Assembly: GCA_037957365.1 (NCBI GenBank)
Contig: JARHVA010001191.1
Location: forward strand, 941,001 to 1,005,000
Direction of reading: 5' to 3'
Source: Torreya grandis
Lineage: Eukaryota > Streptophyta > Pinopsida > Cupressales > Taxaceae
Length of the DNA stretch: 64,000 nt
In this document: in pieces, positions 34,900 to 48,400 of the stretch
How the letters are laid out: every line of letters starts with the position of its first letter
Numbering within the stretch: the stretch's first letter is position 1
Notes under the pieces: generated by a model
Told to the model about the DNA's origin: nothing
Database searches by the model: none
What the model saw: the letters and a program-made list of their open reading frames with translations, nothing else
Made by a program: the position numbers and the translations under genes

Positions 34900-37800
34900 T
34901 AAAAAGTATATAATTTTTAGTATTTAGATACCATGGATCATTCATAGCTCATCAAAAAATTTAAAAATCCTAGAAAGAAGAAATGGGCATTGATATTGAA
35001 CTTTGGTAGGCTAAATATAATGATCCAGAGCCATTTGATTACCTTTTATCTATAGAACAAAAACCTTTATAACTACTTTGGTACAACCACTTATTCTTGT
35101 ATATCCACATCAAATCTAGAACATAAATGTCAAGTGATTTATTTAGATTCCTACCTTTGGAAATTTGGGGGAGATTGTGTAAATCCTTCTCAACCACTAT
35201 AATAAGGGAAACATTTACATCATCCAAGATATCACTATCATCATCAACACTAAATCAATGGCTAGAGCTTTGCATATGTCTATATAGGGTGATTTTGTTA
35301 TTCCCTAAAAGTCAAGAACACCTCTTATCCTTCTGGAAGATAGAGACGATATGTCTGAGGGTATAGAGGAATCCCAATTAAAGATATCCAAGATGAACCA
35401 CTATGTATCTTGGTTGAGTGCATTACATGTAGATTCTAAAAGATCACCAAGTCTATAAATCAAATCCCCAAAGGAGTGGCTGACATTGCACATTGCATGA
35501 TCCAGTACAATGAGTGGTTTAAATGGCCCAAATACTTTGTACAAGAGATAATTATGAATATCAACAAGTGCTACATAACTTCCAATTAGACCTTCTAATA
35601 CCAATTTTTTATCTTTCTACTATGTTTCACTTAATAAAAATCCACTGAAAGATAGGTACACATTGACACCGACTACTAGCTAGCATATAAATTTCAAAAT
35701 TAGATATGAACACTTGAGCACAATTCCCTATCTCATGAGGGAAAGTTTAATAAATATTAGGAGTGTTTGGACCTTATTTCTACACACCCATGGGTGTCAT
35801 CAGATGTCATGTAATATTTGAGACAACATGTTATTGTCACTTTTATTTCAAAAAGCATCCTGATTCATATACATGAGCTACCTAGATTACCACTTGGACC
35901 CCTGCTATATTTTGTTACCATGGTCATGGTTCAAGCCAAGGTTGCTAAGAAAAAATCATATGTAACTAGTCATTCAACACCTCAAACCATTTCACCTAGT
36001 GCATTAGTTCCTTTAGTGCAGCCATAACTAGAAACCACAACCCAATAGCAATAGAAAGGAAAGCATAGTCTCTATGTAAAAAAATAACCATTACCTCCAC
36101 TAAAGTGCAATATGAGGATTACAAAAACTTATTGGATGACCCTAACGTACCACAGATTGTAAGCAACTATGACCTACCTTAGATGGGGACTAACAAACAA
36201 GAGGTCTACCAGGTAATGCTTGAAGATATGGTAGGAAACTTATATGAGGAAGAGGAGGAATTCTTCTTCTAAAAATAAGTGTCCATAATTCAAGTGTGTA
36301 AGAAGGTCACTCCAAGTCTTTGGGTAGAAATACCACCATGCCTAGTATCCATCTTTATTGACACCATACAGGAAGACGCTAAAGAAATGCAAAAAATGGC
36401 TAAACTCTTTGAGGAGAAACCTTCCACCACTTTCACAATCATTGATGTATTTTCTCCATTTCTTGATAGTCCATAGGAGACTCTAGTGTGAAGACCTATA
36501 ACCCAACCAAAGGCTAGGGTTTCTCCTACTCTTAAAGAATGCACATTTGGTAGGGCATCCATACACAACACATGAATCATTATCCTTTTTTGACTTCATT
36601 ACCAACAAAATATAGGTTAGTTACTTTGGGGTGAAAGAAATCATCTATTTATAGCTCTGTTGTCTAGTTGAGTAATTCACTACCCATAGAAGAAGACCTT
36701 GATATCAAAGAGTTGGTACCAAATTAGCTTACAACTAAAGAGTAAAGGGGTTCATGGGAGGAAGTAGCTCATGTAGCAAAATGATGAGTACATCAAGAAG
36801 ACAAGAAGTAATAGAAGGAACAGGCCCAAGAATATCAAGTTGAGCAAGCATGTCACCAAGTTGAGGAAGCTAAAGCCAAGAAAAAGGCCTATGCCATAGA
36901 AGCTCAGTGATAGTAGGCTATCAAGGAAGGAGGGAAGGAATAAGAAGCTATCAATGTAAAAAAATAGTTGCAAGAGGCACACCATAAAAAATATGGATGA
37001 AGAGTAGAGGAATAAAGAGGTTATACTTGCCATCAAGACCAAGGTGGAAGAAGATAAGCAATGAGAAGATGCAGAGGCATAAACAAAGAAGGCTCTAAAG
37101 GATGCCACTCTCACCCAAAAATAAGTTGATGAAGTTGCAAGGAAGAATAAAGAAGAAGTTGAAGCCTTGTGTAAATAATAGGATCAAGTACATGAATAAC
37201 AAGTACGTATAACCAAGGCATAGGCTAATCTTTAGGCATAGGTGCAGGTCAGGCCTGAATAAGACAAGGATGTCATAATTGAAGAAAATAAAAAGGAAGA
37301 AGAGCATGTGCAAAAATAGTAGGTAGAGGAACAAAAAAATAAGAAATTAGAGGAACAAGAATACAAAAATAAAGTTGAGGAAGGGGATCTAAACCTAAAA
37401 GTAGTAGAGGAAGCAAAGAGAAAATAGGATGGAGATTCTACACAATAACTAAAAACTGAATAAGATGCTAAGGCATGACAACAATAAGTTCTTAAATAAT
37501 AGAAATAAGATGGGTTAGAGTAGTTAGTGTGAGAAGAAGACAAATAATGGGTCTTAGATGTTCTAATTGTGGGTGCTTGGTACACCACTTTTACCCTTTT
37601 AATTATGACCATACCACAACCTAATCTTTTAGCTACTATAAGAACTTTGGTAGCCTTCCTAATTTAGCAAGAAACATCATTATATGTTTCTAGGATACCA
37701 TTAACAAAGTAATTAGATGGTGATATGGTGTTTTAGGATTCAATCACATAGAAGGACACCTCATTGGAGTAGTAGATTGATCAAACTAAGTTTGAGAATA

Positions 37801-38460
37801 TCAAGTTATAGAATCAACTATAAGAAGCTACAAAACTCATCCAAGATACATTTCTATATTTGGTCACTCAAGCAATTAGGGACCAATTAATGTTTGACCA
37901 ACATAGACTCAACACACTTGTATCTGAGTTAACAAAAGATTGGTGTGAAGTGTATAAACTATGAGTATTGGGAACATTGGTCCAGGATGTCAAATTCAAG
38001 GCTACCACACATATCATTCTTATATAGTACCAAGGTATGGTCAACACTACCACAATTCAAACTGAATAGGTTGTATGCAACTTGCTTGATTAGAAGCAAT
38101 AGTTGGATACTACATTACCTATTTATAGTATGGAGTTTGCAAAGGCCACCACAACTAAAGCAACCATGGAAATACACACTAAAACTATGGAGGAGATGGA
38201 TGGAGAACTCCAAGAATAATTAAATTTTAGGGATAATGTGCATGATAACCTTTTGGAATGTAGAGCCAACTATTGTGTAGTTATTTCACTAGCCTCCAAG
38301 GTCAAAGACATGTAGACAAGATGAAGCAGTTGAGTGAAGAAATTAAGACAAGGATTATGAAAAACAAGGCCACATTGAGCATCAATGATGATGTAGAGCT
38401 AAATTATATCATCTCCTACCAATCTCCATTGTGTACCCTACTATATTTGATACAATAAGT
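34900..38460 (+). pseudogene. Extra coding region(s) downstream of integrase, unknown product
   Basis: Between integrase and the 3' LTR lies a long decayed coding-like stretch. Readable pieces are ILLFPKSQEHLLSFWKIE (about 35290), HINFKIRYEHLSTIPYLMRE (about 35685), LPLGPLLYFVTMVMVQAKVA followed by KKKS (about 35887), and VTPSLWVEIPPCLVSIFID followed by TIQEDAKEMQKMAKLFEEKP (36279-36476, open 65 codons). From 36770 to 37420 comes a Glu/Lys/Gln/Ala-rich coiled-coil-like region (QEYQVEQACHQVEEAKAKKK), where former Gln codons are now TAG/TAA. No envelope features such as a signal peptide or transmembrane pair are visible on this strand. Extra ORFs in this position are known in Tat and Athila lineages; the function here is unknown. 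Confidence 0.6.
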
Positions 38461-38469
38461 GATGTTGGA

Positions 38470-38994
38470 TTGAAACAAATAAAAAATATATCTAGCTCCT
38501 TTCACTAGCTCATTTGCACAAATTTTGAATACACTTACCTATAGTCCACCTTTAGATCTCTAGATCATCACATAATGCAAGGCTACTTAGTCTTAGTCCA
38601 AGGAATCTTATATTTAACCTTAATATATATCCATGCCACCACCTTCAAGTTAAGTACTATGTAGAGTACAAATTTTGAAAATTTTGTATAAAATTTTGTG
38701 TTGGGAAGACTTAGTAAGATAAGCAGGGCTAGATTAGTTTAAAACTCATAAAGGGTAGCCACCTGGTTATACCAACCTATTGAAAACCCACAAAGGTCAG
38801 CAAGTTGATAGGCAACTTAGTTGAAAACCTAAAAGGGTAGTTAAGTATTGTGCAAGAGAGGAAAACTAAAAATGATGCCTTGAATGATTACTGTGACTCT
38901 TACTGGTCCAACCATTTATTCATCTCCTTATAACTTGTGCATTCTTGGAGATCCTCTGACATTTTCTTAGGATGAGACAATCTTTTAAGTTTGA
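38470..38994. other. Spacer before 3' LTR
   Basis: No frame recognised. It contains imperfect direct repeats of AAAACC(C/T)A(A/C)AAAGG(G/T) (about 38745-38845) and probably the polypurine tract and first part of the 3' LTR. Confidence 0.45.
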
Positions 38995-39537
38995 TAAAGT
39001 ATTGGTAGAATAATATAGATTGTATAGTTACATAGGATATTTTTCTGATATTCATGTGTTATGTATTCATTTTGTCATTGTATAACCTATTTTGTCTTAT
39101 CTTCATGAGTTTTAATATGCTAAAATATGAAGATACTCTGATTTTTCCACCAAGTATGAGAAGAAGATGAATAGTCATAGATTGGAAACATCTATATATG
39201 CTTTTGTTTGTAAGAAAAAGAGGGTTCCAATTTTAGAAGAGATCAATATAGATTATCTAGTTATGGTTACCTATATTATTTCTTGTTATGTTCCTTTCAT
39301 GCACTTTCATTTGTAATTTCTTGGTTACTTTCTATCTGAACTATTCTAAATGCATTATTTAAGTTTATACAATACTGGTTGTTCTTAAATTTCTCAATAA
39401 TGTAGAATAATTAATGCATCTTATGTTTTTATCATCCAATTTCCTATATTTTATGATAAATTATGCTACACACATGAAGTATCTCATAGTTATCCTCATC
39501 CTTAGTTGTTTTGATGCTTCAAGAACCTCTGCTAACA
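38995..39537 (+). repeat. 3' LTR (alignable part) of large gypsy element
   Basis: Colinear with 26006-26550; the inner end is shared to GAACCTCTGCTAA. Confidence 0.85.
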
Positions 39538-41165
39538 AATTCTAAAATAATTTGTGACCAAATGTATATTAAGATTTGTGTAAGAGACAAGAAGTTGACC
39601 ATAATTCATAGATACATAGTGTCACTTGTGTGAAATTTTATTGATGTGAAGATAAAATATGTACAATATATTAGGGATGTGAAATCTATTTGGCAAGGTG
39701 GGGTATACCAAGTAGTGTTGGTGCTTCATCTAGTGGTACTAGCATGGTTTCTCCACTTATGAATTTACAAGACACTATTAATGAGCCTCTTTTTCCACTT
39801 TATAAGTTTGAGGTGAATAAAAATGTTGAAAAACATACACCATCATTGGCACTATGAACACAACATGTTTCCAATGATGCTAGATTAGATATTGTGAGAT
39901 TCCTAACATGAATCTCTATTATAGAGTTAATGGGGACTTAAGTGGGCATACTTGTTAGTTTATGGAAAATATTTTTATTTAATTGTGGTATTGATATTAT
40001 ATGTGTTATGTGTATGATATTTGGGTATTTAATAGGGAGTAATAAGGAAAAAAATATTGTATGTAGAAGTAATTAAATCAGGGTTGTATCTTAGTAGAGA
40101 TTACTTACCATGTGAATTTGTAATTAGTTTTGTAAATGAAGAAAAGTTACATTATGCTTTGAATTTTTTTTTCATGATACTTAAATGTTAAAAGTGATAT
40201 TATAATCTCTTATTACATGTGGTTAAGATAATAGTGGTTGAAAATATCAATTGATGATAATGATTGCATCATCACCAAGTGTTTTTAATGGTAAACAGTT
40301 CCTTCATGTAAAGTTATTAAGGATGGGCCTTGTATCAACAATGTAATCACTTAGCACATAAATCTTGGAAGTATCATTTCACACATTTTATAGAATCCCC
40401 AATTTGGGATTCACTCTCTTATTCATGAACCCATTAAGAGTTCCAAATAGTTATATTATGATTTAATGTTTTTTATAGATATTATATAACCATTGACAAT
40501 AAATTGACAACATAAATAAATGATAACTTAACTTTACAAGAAAATCATCCATGATACATATGGCATGTGTCAGTCTCTGCAAGGAAGTTGTTAAATGCTC
40601 ATTATGCATTTATAAGTTGTTATATTTTATGATTCTAGGACAACATATCAATGCATATGTTTGGTAAAATTTATCTATTTTTTTCATACATTTGCATATG
40701 GTTATCATTACCCATTATTTATTAATGTTAATTATTTATCAATGTTATTTATTTATGAATGTTAGTTATTTATCAATGCCCCTTGTTTATGCATAGATTA
40801 ATAAGTCTATTTTTTTGGCTTGCTCTCTTCATAAATTACATCCAAGTGGAAGAGATTGTTATCTATTATAGTGCAAAATCCACATCATGGGTAGTTATAT
40901 TAAAATTAATTTGAGTGGAGCAAGGTGGAATACAATCTAGATAATGAAGATATTATTGCTTGTATATAAAGACAATGCATATAAAACTTCCTAAATAGTG
41001 AATGTAAGAGATTAAGGTATCCCACTACCTTCTATATTGATAATAGTACATTCAATCATGTCTGATCTAACTTTTAAAAAGTTAGTATTCATATTTCTCT
41101 CCAATACATACTATGGGTATTATGTTTTAAATAAGAATTGGATTTTTTTAATATTCTAATTTATA
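39538..41165. other. No gene firmly seen; possible upstream part of the MULE locus
   Basis: AT-rich. Short tandem-like phrases ATTATTTAT(C/G)AATGTTA occur at 40720-40780. Any exons of the following transposase-like gene are not readable here. Confidence 0.45.
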
Positions 41166-41174
41166 TGTATTATA

Positions 41175-43566
41175 TATCTATTGGTGTATGCATGGCCCCA
41201 AGGGTTATAGGGATAAAAATGATGCACATTATGAAATTTAAAATGTTGTGAAGGTTGGTATTGGTAGTTGATCTAGACATAAGCATTTGCATTGTGGATG
41301 CCAATGTCACTTTTCTATTCATGTGTTGATGAAGATGCAAGAATAAACCTTGATTATGTATAATAACATGGGACATATTTATTGATAGGTAATGGTTTTA
41401 TATGGGTAAGATATCAATTACTTTAGAGGTTTTCATTGTATTCTAACTCTATTCATTAGTGATGCATTGAAGGATTGGGTGGATAGGTTGTTGTTGTTAG
41501 GCATAACCCCTAAATTTGTTCACTAAAAGTATCATGACATGGTCCATGAAAAAAATACATTGTTTGAAGTTCTAACTAAGAGGGATGATTTCATGAATAA
41601 ATATGACATAGATAATATTTAGAGAAATATGAAGGAATCAAAATACAAATTTGAGCCTAGTGATGTGGATAGTGTTAGAACATTTATTAGTAAAAATCCT
41701 AAAAAAGTGTGTGTATGAATAATTTGAAAAAATAGGAATAGAGGAGTAACCCTTTGTCTTAATCCTTTAGCTTCCTTATAAATGTTAGTGGATGTTGAAG
41801 TATGCACATAATAATATAATTTCAATAGACTCCACATATGGGATAAATGTGCATAAGATATTGATAGATCTCCAAATTTGAAACTTCACACTTGTTATTG
41901 TATAAGACTTATGTTTGTGCTTTTTAAATTAGTTCATGTTGTGCACACTTATTATATTTGATAGTATGCATAATGGACTTCATATTACATGGGTATTGAT
42001 TTCAAGGGATACTATTTTGAACTTGTCATCATGGATGTGAAAGTTAGTTGTTAGTGTACATTGTCATGTGTTGGAATGGAAACCAAATGCTTTCATAGTG
42101 GACAATATTGACACTGAAAGTAATTTTATTATGTAATTTGAGCCCATGTATATTATAAATATTCTTTTTTGTCATTGAAAACAATCCTTTATTTGTTAAT
42201 TTACTTTGTCATTATCAGTCCAAGGAAGTGTTTGAATGTGATGTATACCTATGTAATTGGTGAGGAAAACATGACTGAAAAAAATATTACAAAGGTGAAT
42301 GATGATAAAATAAGGAATGTAATATTGAGAATCCTTGGTGAAATAATGCACAAGTCTCCTAATGAGGGGGAAGTGGTTTGTGATGTGAACCTATTCATAG
42401 AACAATATGTGGCTCAAGAATCATTCGTAAACTATTGGAAATATCAATGGTTCCATTGTATTGGTAGGTGGGTAAGATATTTGCATACAATGTCCCATGT
42501 GGGTCAAGATAAAAATGATTCCATAAAAGTATATCAATCTCATTTGAATCACATGTTTCTAAATGAAATTAGAGTTTATTCCCATCAAATATTGGATTAG
42601 TTAGTGAAGAAGTTGGTTTCTATTGTATTTGTGTATTATTGGTGGAGCCAAATGTGTAAGGATAATGGATTTTAATAGGAACTTTGAGCTTGATCAATTA
42701 GATAACAAGTCATGGATGAAATCACAAAGCATCCCTAATGGCAATGTGATGTTCATTGAGGTTGATCTTTATGTGAATGGGTGAGAAGCCAAAGCAAATA
42801 AGAAACATTTTACAAGGTTATAATTGTGAGTCAATATTTTTCATTGTGTGAATGCATGTGGTCAACTCAAGGCCAAGTGTGTAAGCACATGTTGAAAGTT
42901 GATGAATTGAGAAATAGACTTGGAAATGAATTTTATTCAAGAAAAAATGTTCCATTTTCTTAAACTAGTAATGTTGATGCCCATGTAAGTATTATTTGTG
43001 TATTGATTCTTATTTGTCCTTATTTTGTTGAAATTATAAATGATTTTCATGTATTTTCATACATTTATTTAAAAATATCCATTTATGGCATGTTTAGGAT
43101 GATTTCAATAACAGTTTTACTGACCATGCCCATGACAATCTTTTCTATGTGTTGTAAATGAAAATGTTGTCAGTGATGTTGATGACCCCAATGATCCCCA
43201 TATTCTCAAGATTTGTGGATTGATAGACAAAGCAATTACCAATTCCATTTGATAGGAAAAGTCTTAATTTCTTTGAGAATATTATCAAAGATATTATAAC
43301 AAGTTTTGAGCAATGTCAATTTTCAATAATTATGAGGTGAATAATCCCCATGCCCAAAATTTACAACATGCGTAAGATGGTTACGTGATCGTTCTATGAT
43401 GTTCAAGATATTTTATGGAGAAAATGAAAATCCACAGTCATGTACCACTGAAAAATGAGTATGCTCAATTCCCTTCAAAATGTAAAGTGTGATTAAAATG
43501 TGTTCTTTTTCAGGATGAGTTGGATAGAGCAGCTATAAAAGATGTAGATCAATATCAATTTCCATG
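41175..43566 (+). pseudogene. MULE-type transposase-like gene with SWIM zinc finger, introns retained
   Basis: A nearly continuous decayed frame runs from about 41190 to 42965. Motifs in order: CMHGPKGYRDKNDAHYE and HKHLHCGCQCHFSIHVL (FAR1-like N-terminal zinc region), ALKDWVDRLLLLGI, DSTYGINVHK (about 41840, first Asp), LIIFDSMHNGLHITWVLISR, WKPNAFIVDNIDTE (second Asp), the open frame 42169-42600 with RWVRYLHTMSHVGQDKN and VYYWWSQMCKDNGF, then a SWIM finger C-E-C-x8-C-K-H (42847-42888). The frame then meets a good donor (GCCCAT-gtaagtatt, about 42986) and acceptor (gtttag-GATGAT, about 43098). A second acceptor (ttctttttcag, about 43515) leads to DELDRAAIKDVDQYQFP and a stop. Introns argue against a retrocopy. 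Stops mostly fit CGA to TGA or CAA to TAA. Confidence 0.7.
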
Positions 43567-43831
43567 AAGAATGATATATATACATTAAGTTAAAGTTTAT
43601 TGGGTGTCTTTTATTTGTAGTGAGTTTTTACATGTTCTAAAATATTAAATCCTTGTAAAGTTCAATTTTGGACATGTTAAAAAAAATGATATAAATATAA
43701 AAGTATATATATATATTCATAGTTAATTTCATTTTTTTGTTGTTCTTTAAAAGTATTTATGGCTAAGATATTCATAAAAATAATGTTTTCAACATCTACA
43801 AACCATGCTTTGTAAATTTCACAAACTATAA

Positions 43832-43866
43832 TGTGTGTGTGTGTATGTTTGTATTCATTCATGTAT

Positions 43867-43946
<80 letters not shown>
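43832..43946. repeat. (TG)n followed by long (AC)n microsatellite
   Basis: (TG) of 13 bp at 43832-43844, then 24 bp, then (AC)n of 78 bp at 43869-43946. The two tracts are mutually complementary. Confidence 0.97.
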
Positions 43947-43949
<3 letters not shown>

Positions 43950-44335
43950 TTCACAATCAAAGAAGACATTATATATATGTAAAAGTCAAAAACTATAATG
44001 AAATTAACCATAGTAAAGGAACACACTAATTATGGTCATTATTATCATCATTGGAGTTATAAATCATGGATGTAGTGAGAGTTATTATTGGATTGTGCAT
44101 TGGACTAATTTTTTTAATCCAAACTCTGATCTCTTCCTCATAAAATTTATTATGTCTTACATTCCTATAATGTTCTACTTAAAAATCAATAACCATAACA
44201 CTTGAAACAACTCCATATACTCTCAATGATGTAATTTTATCCTTGAGACACATATGAGCTTGTGTTTTTTTATTTCCTTGCACATTAAATACAAATCTTT
44301 AGCTCCTTGTTCTCATTTTTCAAAGACAATATTAT
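43947..44335. other. No gene recognised
   Basis: AT-rich spacer. Confidence 0.5.
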
Positions 44336-44790
44336 TATATTAAGTCATTGGTTCCTTTCCTTCTACATTTATTTGTTTACATTACCTAAAAAACACAAAC
44401 ATTGTAATACATGATGGGATGCAAGTTCATTAGATCCTTTCTTTTTTGTATCAAAATGGACAACAATAGACCATTATACACATTGATGGTTCATTGGTTC
44501 CTTTATTTTATATAACAAGATGGAAATTAATAGACCATAATATAGAATGGTAAGGGTACTATATAGACAAACAAAATATATGACATTATACAAAGTGTAA
44601 TAAGATGAATAATAGTATACCATTATACAAAATAATGGTTCATTTCCCCCTTTCCTTTATGTATCAAGATAGACAATAGTATACCATTACATAGAATTCA
44701 AAGGGTATTATATAGATAAGCAAGATGCAACACATTATACAAACTATAATAAAAGGTATTATATAAGCAATGAATATATATACAGGCTCC
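44336..44790. repeat. Degenerate tandem repeat, unit about 145 bp
   Basis: About three units begin with TTCATT(G/A)G(T/A)TCCTTT near 44430, 44490 and 44638. Each continues through ATCAA(G/A)AT(A/G)GACAA(T/C)A, TA(G/T)ACCATTA and, in two units, GGGTA(C/T)TATATAGA(C/T). There is no coding content. Confidence 0.65.
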
Positions 44791-45424
44791 TTTTTTGAAA
44801 TAATGTCAATAATTGATGTGTGTATAACATTATAAATAATATGAGGGCCTTGATTTTCCCCTTACCTTTAAGAAAGTGGATAAATTTCCTTGCATCTTTG
44901 ATGGTGTGGTTGTATAAACTTACAATGTGATTGTATACTGAGAGAAAATGTTGAAATGAGGAAATTTGGATGTTGTCTTATGAAAGGAGAAGAGAGGTCT
45001 CTATCATTATCACTTTCTTATTATTATTTTGCTTTATAATAATTCATATTCATGGGTACATGCACACTCAACCTTTGAATATGAATGTAACATAACATGA
45101 CACATTATGATTCATGAAGACCCATTACATTTCATTTTGAGCCATACACACAAGGCATTTGTACATAATACATGTTATGTGGCATCAAAAATATAAAAGG
45201 CATGGGTTAAATTCATATTTGATTTAAATAATAATAAATTATGTCCAAAAAATTATTTGTCACTGGTATATAACATATTATTGCTTTATACCCCATCACC
45301 TTAAGTTACTAAAAGGTGAGGCTCAATAAATCTAACATAGTTGTTGCTTCATAGGATCTTATGTATATGATAACCTTTATGAAATTATTTTACGAAGGCC
45401 AAAATGGAACTAAAGCAGCAAGAC
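44791..45424. other. No gene recognised
   Basis: AT-rich flank of the following LTR. The five bases aaagg (45425-45429) abut the LTR edge but have no matching partner at the far end. Confidence 0.5.
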
Positions 45425-45429
45425 AAAGG

Positions 45430-48400
45430 TGAATTGACTTTTTAAGGTTATGGAGTGTAAACCCTAGATTGTTAAAAAGTCTAGGCACAATAAATAATGG
45501 TATAAAATATGCAATAAATACAACCATTAACTTGTGAAAGAACTAATCTAAACTGATATGTATAATAATATAAAAAAAGGAGATAAATGAATACTTAGTT
45601 GGAAACTACCTAAGATGGAAGATTCAGAGGCTGAAAACTGGTACAAAATCTAGTCTGAGTGTCACAAATAAGATCCAAGTGTCAAAAAAATTCTTAGACA
45701 ATAACAACCTACCCTAGATAGTAGCACTATGGTGTTGGTGTCCACTTATGGAAATAGTTTCCTATATACAAGAACTATTTTGAGATTTTTGGAGCACCTA
45801 TATCTAAGTCTATAAAGCCTATTCTTGTGCAGACAAACCCTAATTCGATATTTGTGACCTATTGTGACTGATTTTGTATGGAAAACCTAGACCTCCATGT
45901 GATTAGGGAATTTAAATTTGCATAAGTAGTAAACATGTGATGTTATTTTGGTATGCTAGACATCCTCAACACCATTTTGTGATAAGATTTGCCTACATAC
46001 CAATACTCTAAGGAAGAATCATGCCTGATGTAATTCTCCCCACCTAAGTACTGGTGTAAGTGAAAGTGAAGCTAGTATAAATGCTATTTTGAGTGATTAT
46101 TTAGACTATAAATCTACGTATTTTGATCTTATTAAGGTTATAAATGACTATATGTAGATTTAGGACAAAATATGAATTAATAACCTTTATTATGCACAAC
46201 TTGTTTTGAGCTTGTTCATGTGTGTTTACATTTTATTTCCATCTAGTGGATAAAGAGCTAAAAGTCATGTATATATACTGATTTGGTACTTGTGCATGGT
46301 TTAAAATAGGTAAAATAGGTATAGGCTAACCTTATGTGCTTTATAAATTGAAAGTATATCTATCGGAGATTAAAAGAGGGAAAATGACATTAACACCCAA
46401 ATAAGACAATAACATTGTGGTGTTAGTGTACACTTATGGTGTTAGTTTACAATGGTAGAACCTGAGGCACTAAGGTTTAGTGACTCTAGAATTAAATTTG
46501 ACTTAGGGGCCTCCTTGGGAACTCAAGTATATAGCTCAGGAACTACACAGTAATTCCAACTACTAAAAATGGAGTAAGGCATCGATATGGAGTATTACTT
46601 GGAATATGGTGTCTAGTGTTTATAATGTAAAGAATGACATGGAGTTTTCCATTCCATTTAATCAACTGGTTCATAAATGACTATATGTAAATAACATGTC
46701 ATGCGCATGCCCCCAAATCTAATATCTGAGCATATAGATTTTGGATTGATTTGTAATAATTATATATAAGTATTTAAAACTAAAATAGGAGTGCCCATAC
46801 TACACATGATGCCCCCAATCTGAGCAAACTAGTATTATTTTTTGTAAAACTAAGCAAACACTAGTAATTTTTAACTAAATATGTGTAAATTTGAACTATA
46901 ATTATTATTCTTTTCTATCAAACCTAGATTTTTCTAATTTTGAGGCTATTGGATAATAGTGCCATATTCTGTATAGTAGCACTATGGTGCTAGTGTCCAC
47001 TTTTGACCTTAGTGTCTTATTGTGTTATTTTTCTACGAATTGAGTCTAATTTCTATGACTATTTTCCACTATGTTTTTTAAAAACTAAGCTCTATATTTT
47101 GTGCCTATGTGCTGAAAAATGTACCTTAAGTGCATTCAAATGCCCTGATCTCTTTGACAAACCTCTATGAATGCCCCCACTTTTGAGGGAAGTTGTTGAA
47201 CCTATGCAAGAACATTCCTCAAAATAAAAATATCTACCTTATATGTGTTAGCTTGAGCATATATGATATGTGTAATAAACCAATGTAATGTGTATACATG
47301 ACATTGAAATGTAATATAATTTGAGCACAAGTTTATAATGTATGATGTATGTTAGATCTAACATTCACAGGGATGTCAAGATAGATATAACAATGTGAGC
47401 ATGTGTATGAACAAAAAATCTGAGTGAAAAACTAAGTAACTACCTAGGGGGATAGGGCATGATCTCCATCATGACACCCAGGGAGGAAGGGGACATGCAT
47501 TAGTTCCCTCATGGTATCTAAAATTGGAGTGTGTAACAAGAAAGAGACAAGTGTCATGGCCATGATGCATACATGAAAAAATACATATAACACACATGAA
47601 GTAGGAAAAGTAGGCCAAGGGGCCAAAATATAAGGGACATGGCCACATGTCACTAAATATGAGAAATTAATACATGTAATGACATGTTTAAATATCCACA
47701 TATGAAAGGTTAGCTTAGATCCACATTGAATGACATGTTTAAATGTCTACATACACAATTATAAAGACACACACAAAGACATGAGGACATGTCTAAAGCA
47801 TACATACAACAAATGGAAGTGGCATAGATTCATAGAACAACGACATATGCAAATGACCTCAAATAGATATATAATCATAGAGACACAATCAAGTATAAAC
47901 TAATGATGTTATAAATGAAATTATGCATGAACATGTGGTAAAAATATGTATAAGATCAAGGATGTACATAAATTGAGTCAAGAGTAGTAGTCAGTAATAA
48001 ATATAAGTAGTGTAGGATGATCAATATCAAGATATAACAATTCTAAAATTAAGATATATAGTTTAAAAAGATGTAACATAACAATCATAACTATGTATAA
48101 GATGCCCATGAATGGGTGAATATATCAAATGAACAATATGTGTATCTATGTATATGCCCCCAGTGGGTAGATAGTAGCAAATATGGATATATCTGGTACA
48201 CCTGGGTCTTATAAGCATCTTTGAATGCTTGCAAGTTAATCATGTATGCATGATAGAACTGACTATATTGAGATAACTAGCATATGTAGTAACTAGCAAG
48301 TATAAGAGGTGTAAACATGAAAATGCATATGATATTTAATTTCTATTTTTTGAGTAAATATTTGAATGTTTTTGTGTTTTTGACATATTATATTGTTTGT

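Larger units (their letters stand above)
26006..39537 (+). mobile_element. Large degenerate Ty3/gypsy element with extra 3' coding region
   Basis: Two direct copies of about 540 bp bound the unit (26006-26550 and 38995-39537). Between them, in + orientation, are gag with zinc knuckles, a protease-like stretch, RT, RNase H and integrase in Ty3/gypsy order, then about 3.5 kb of further coding-like sequence before the 3' LTR. At about 13.5 kb it is in the size range of Tat/Athila-type elements, but no chromodomain and no clear clade marker were seen. The outer LTR ends, PBS and TSD could not be fixed. Heavy decay with TAG/TAA stops. Confidence 0.85.

Noticed and set aside
36752..37612. Minus-strand frames of 79-126 codons rich in Ser, Phe and Leu, looking like membrane proteins
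   Set aside because: They are the antisense of the Glu/Lys/Gln-rich coiled-coil region on the plus strand, where AAG/GAA codons give CTT/TTC.
43677..44029. Open frames of Cys/Val and Thr/His repeats on both strands
   Set aside because: They are translations of the TG/AC microsatellite, not genes.
45425..45429. aaagg as TSD of the Tat complex
   Set aside because: The far ends of LTR B and C carry no matching five bases.
47444..47701. Minus-strand 85-codon frame inside LTR A
   Set aside because: It lies in the LTR and is not kept open in the corresponding part of LTR B; probably chance.
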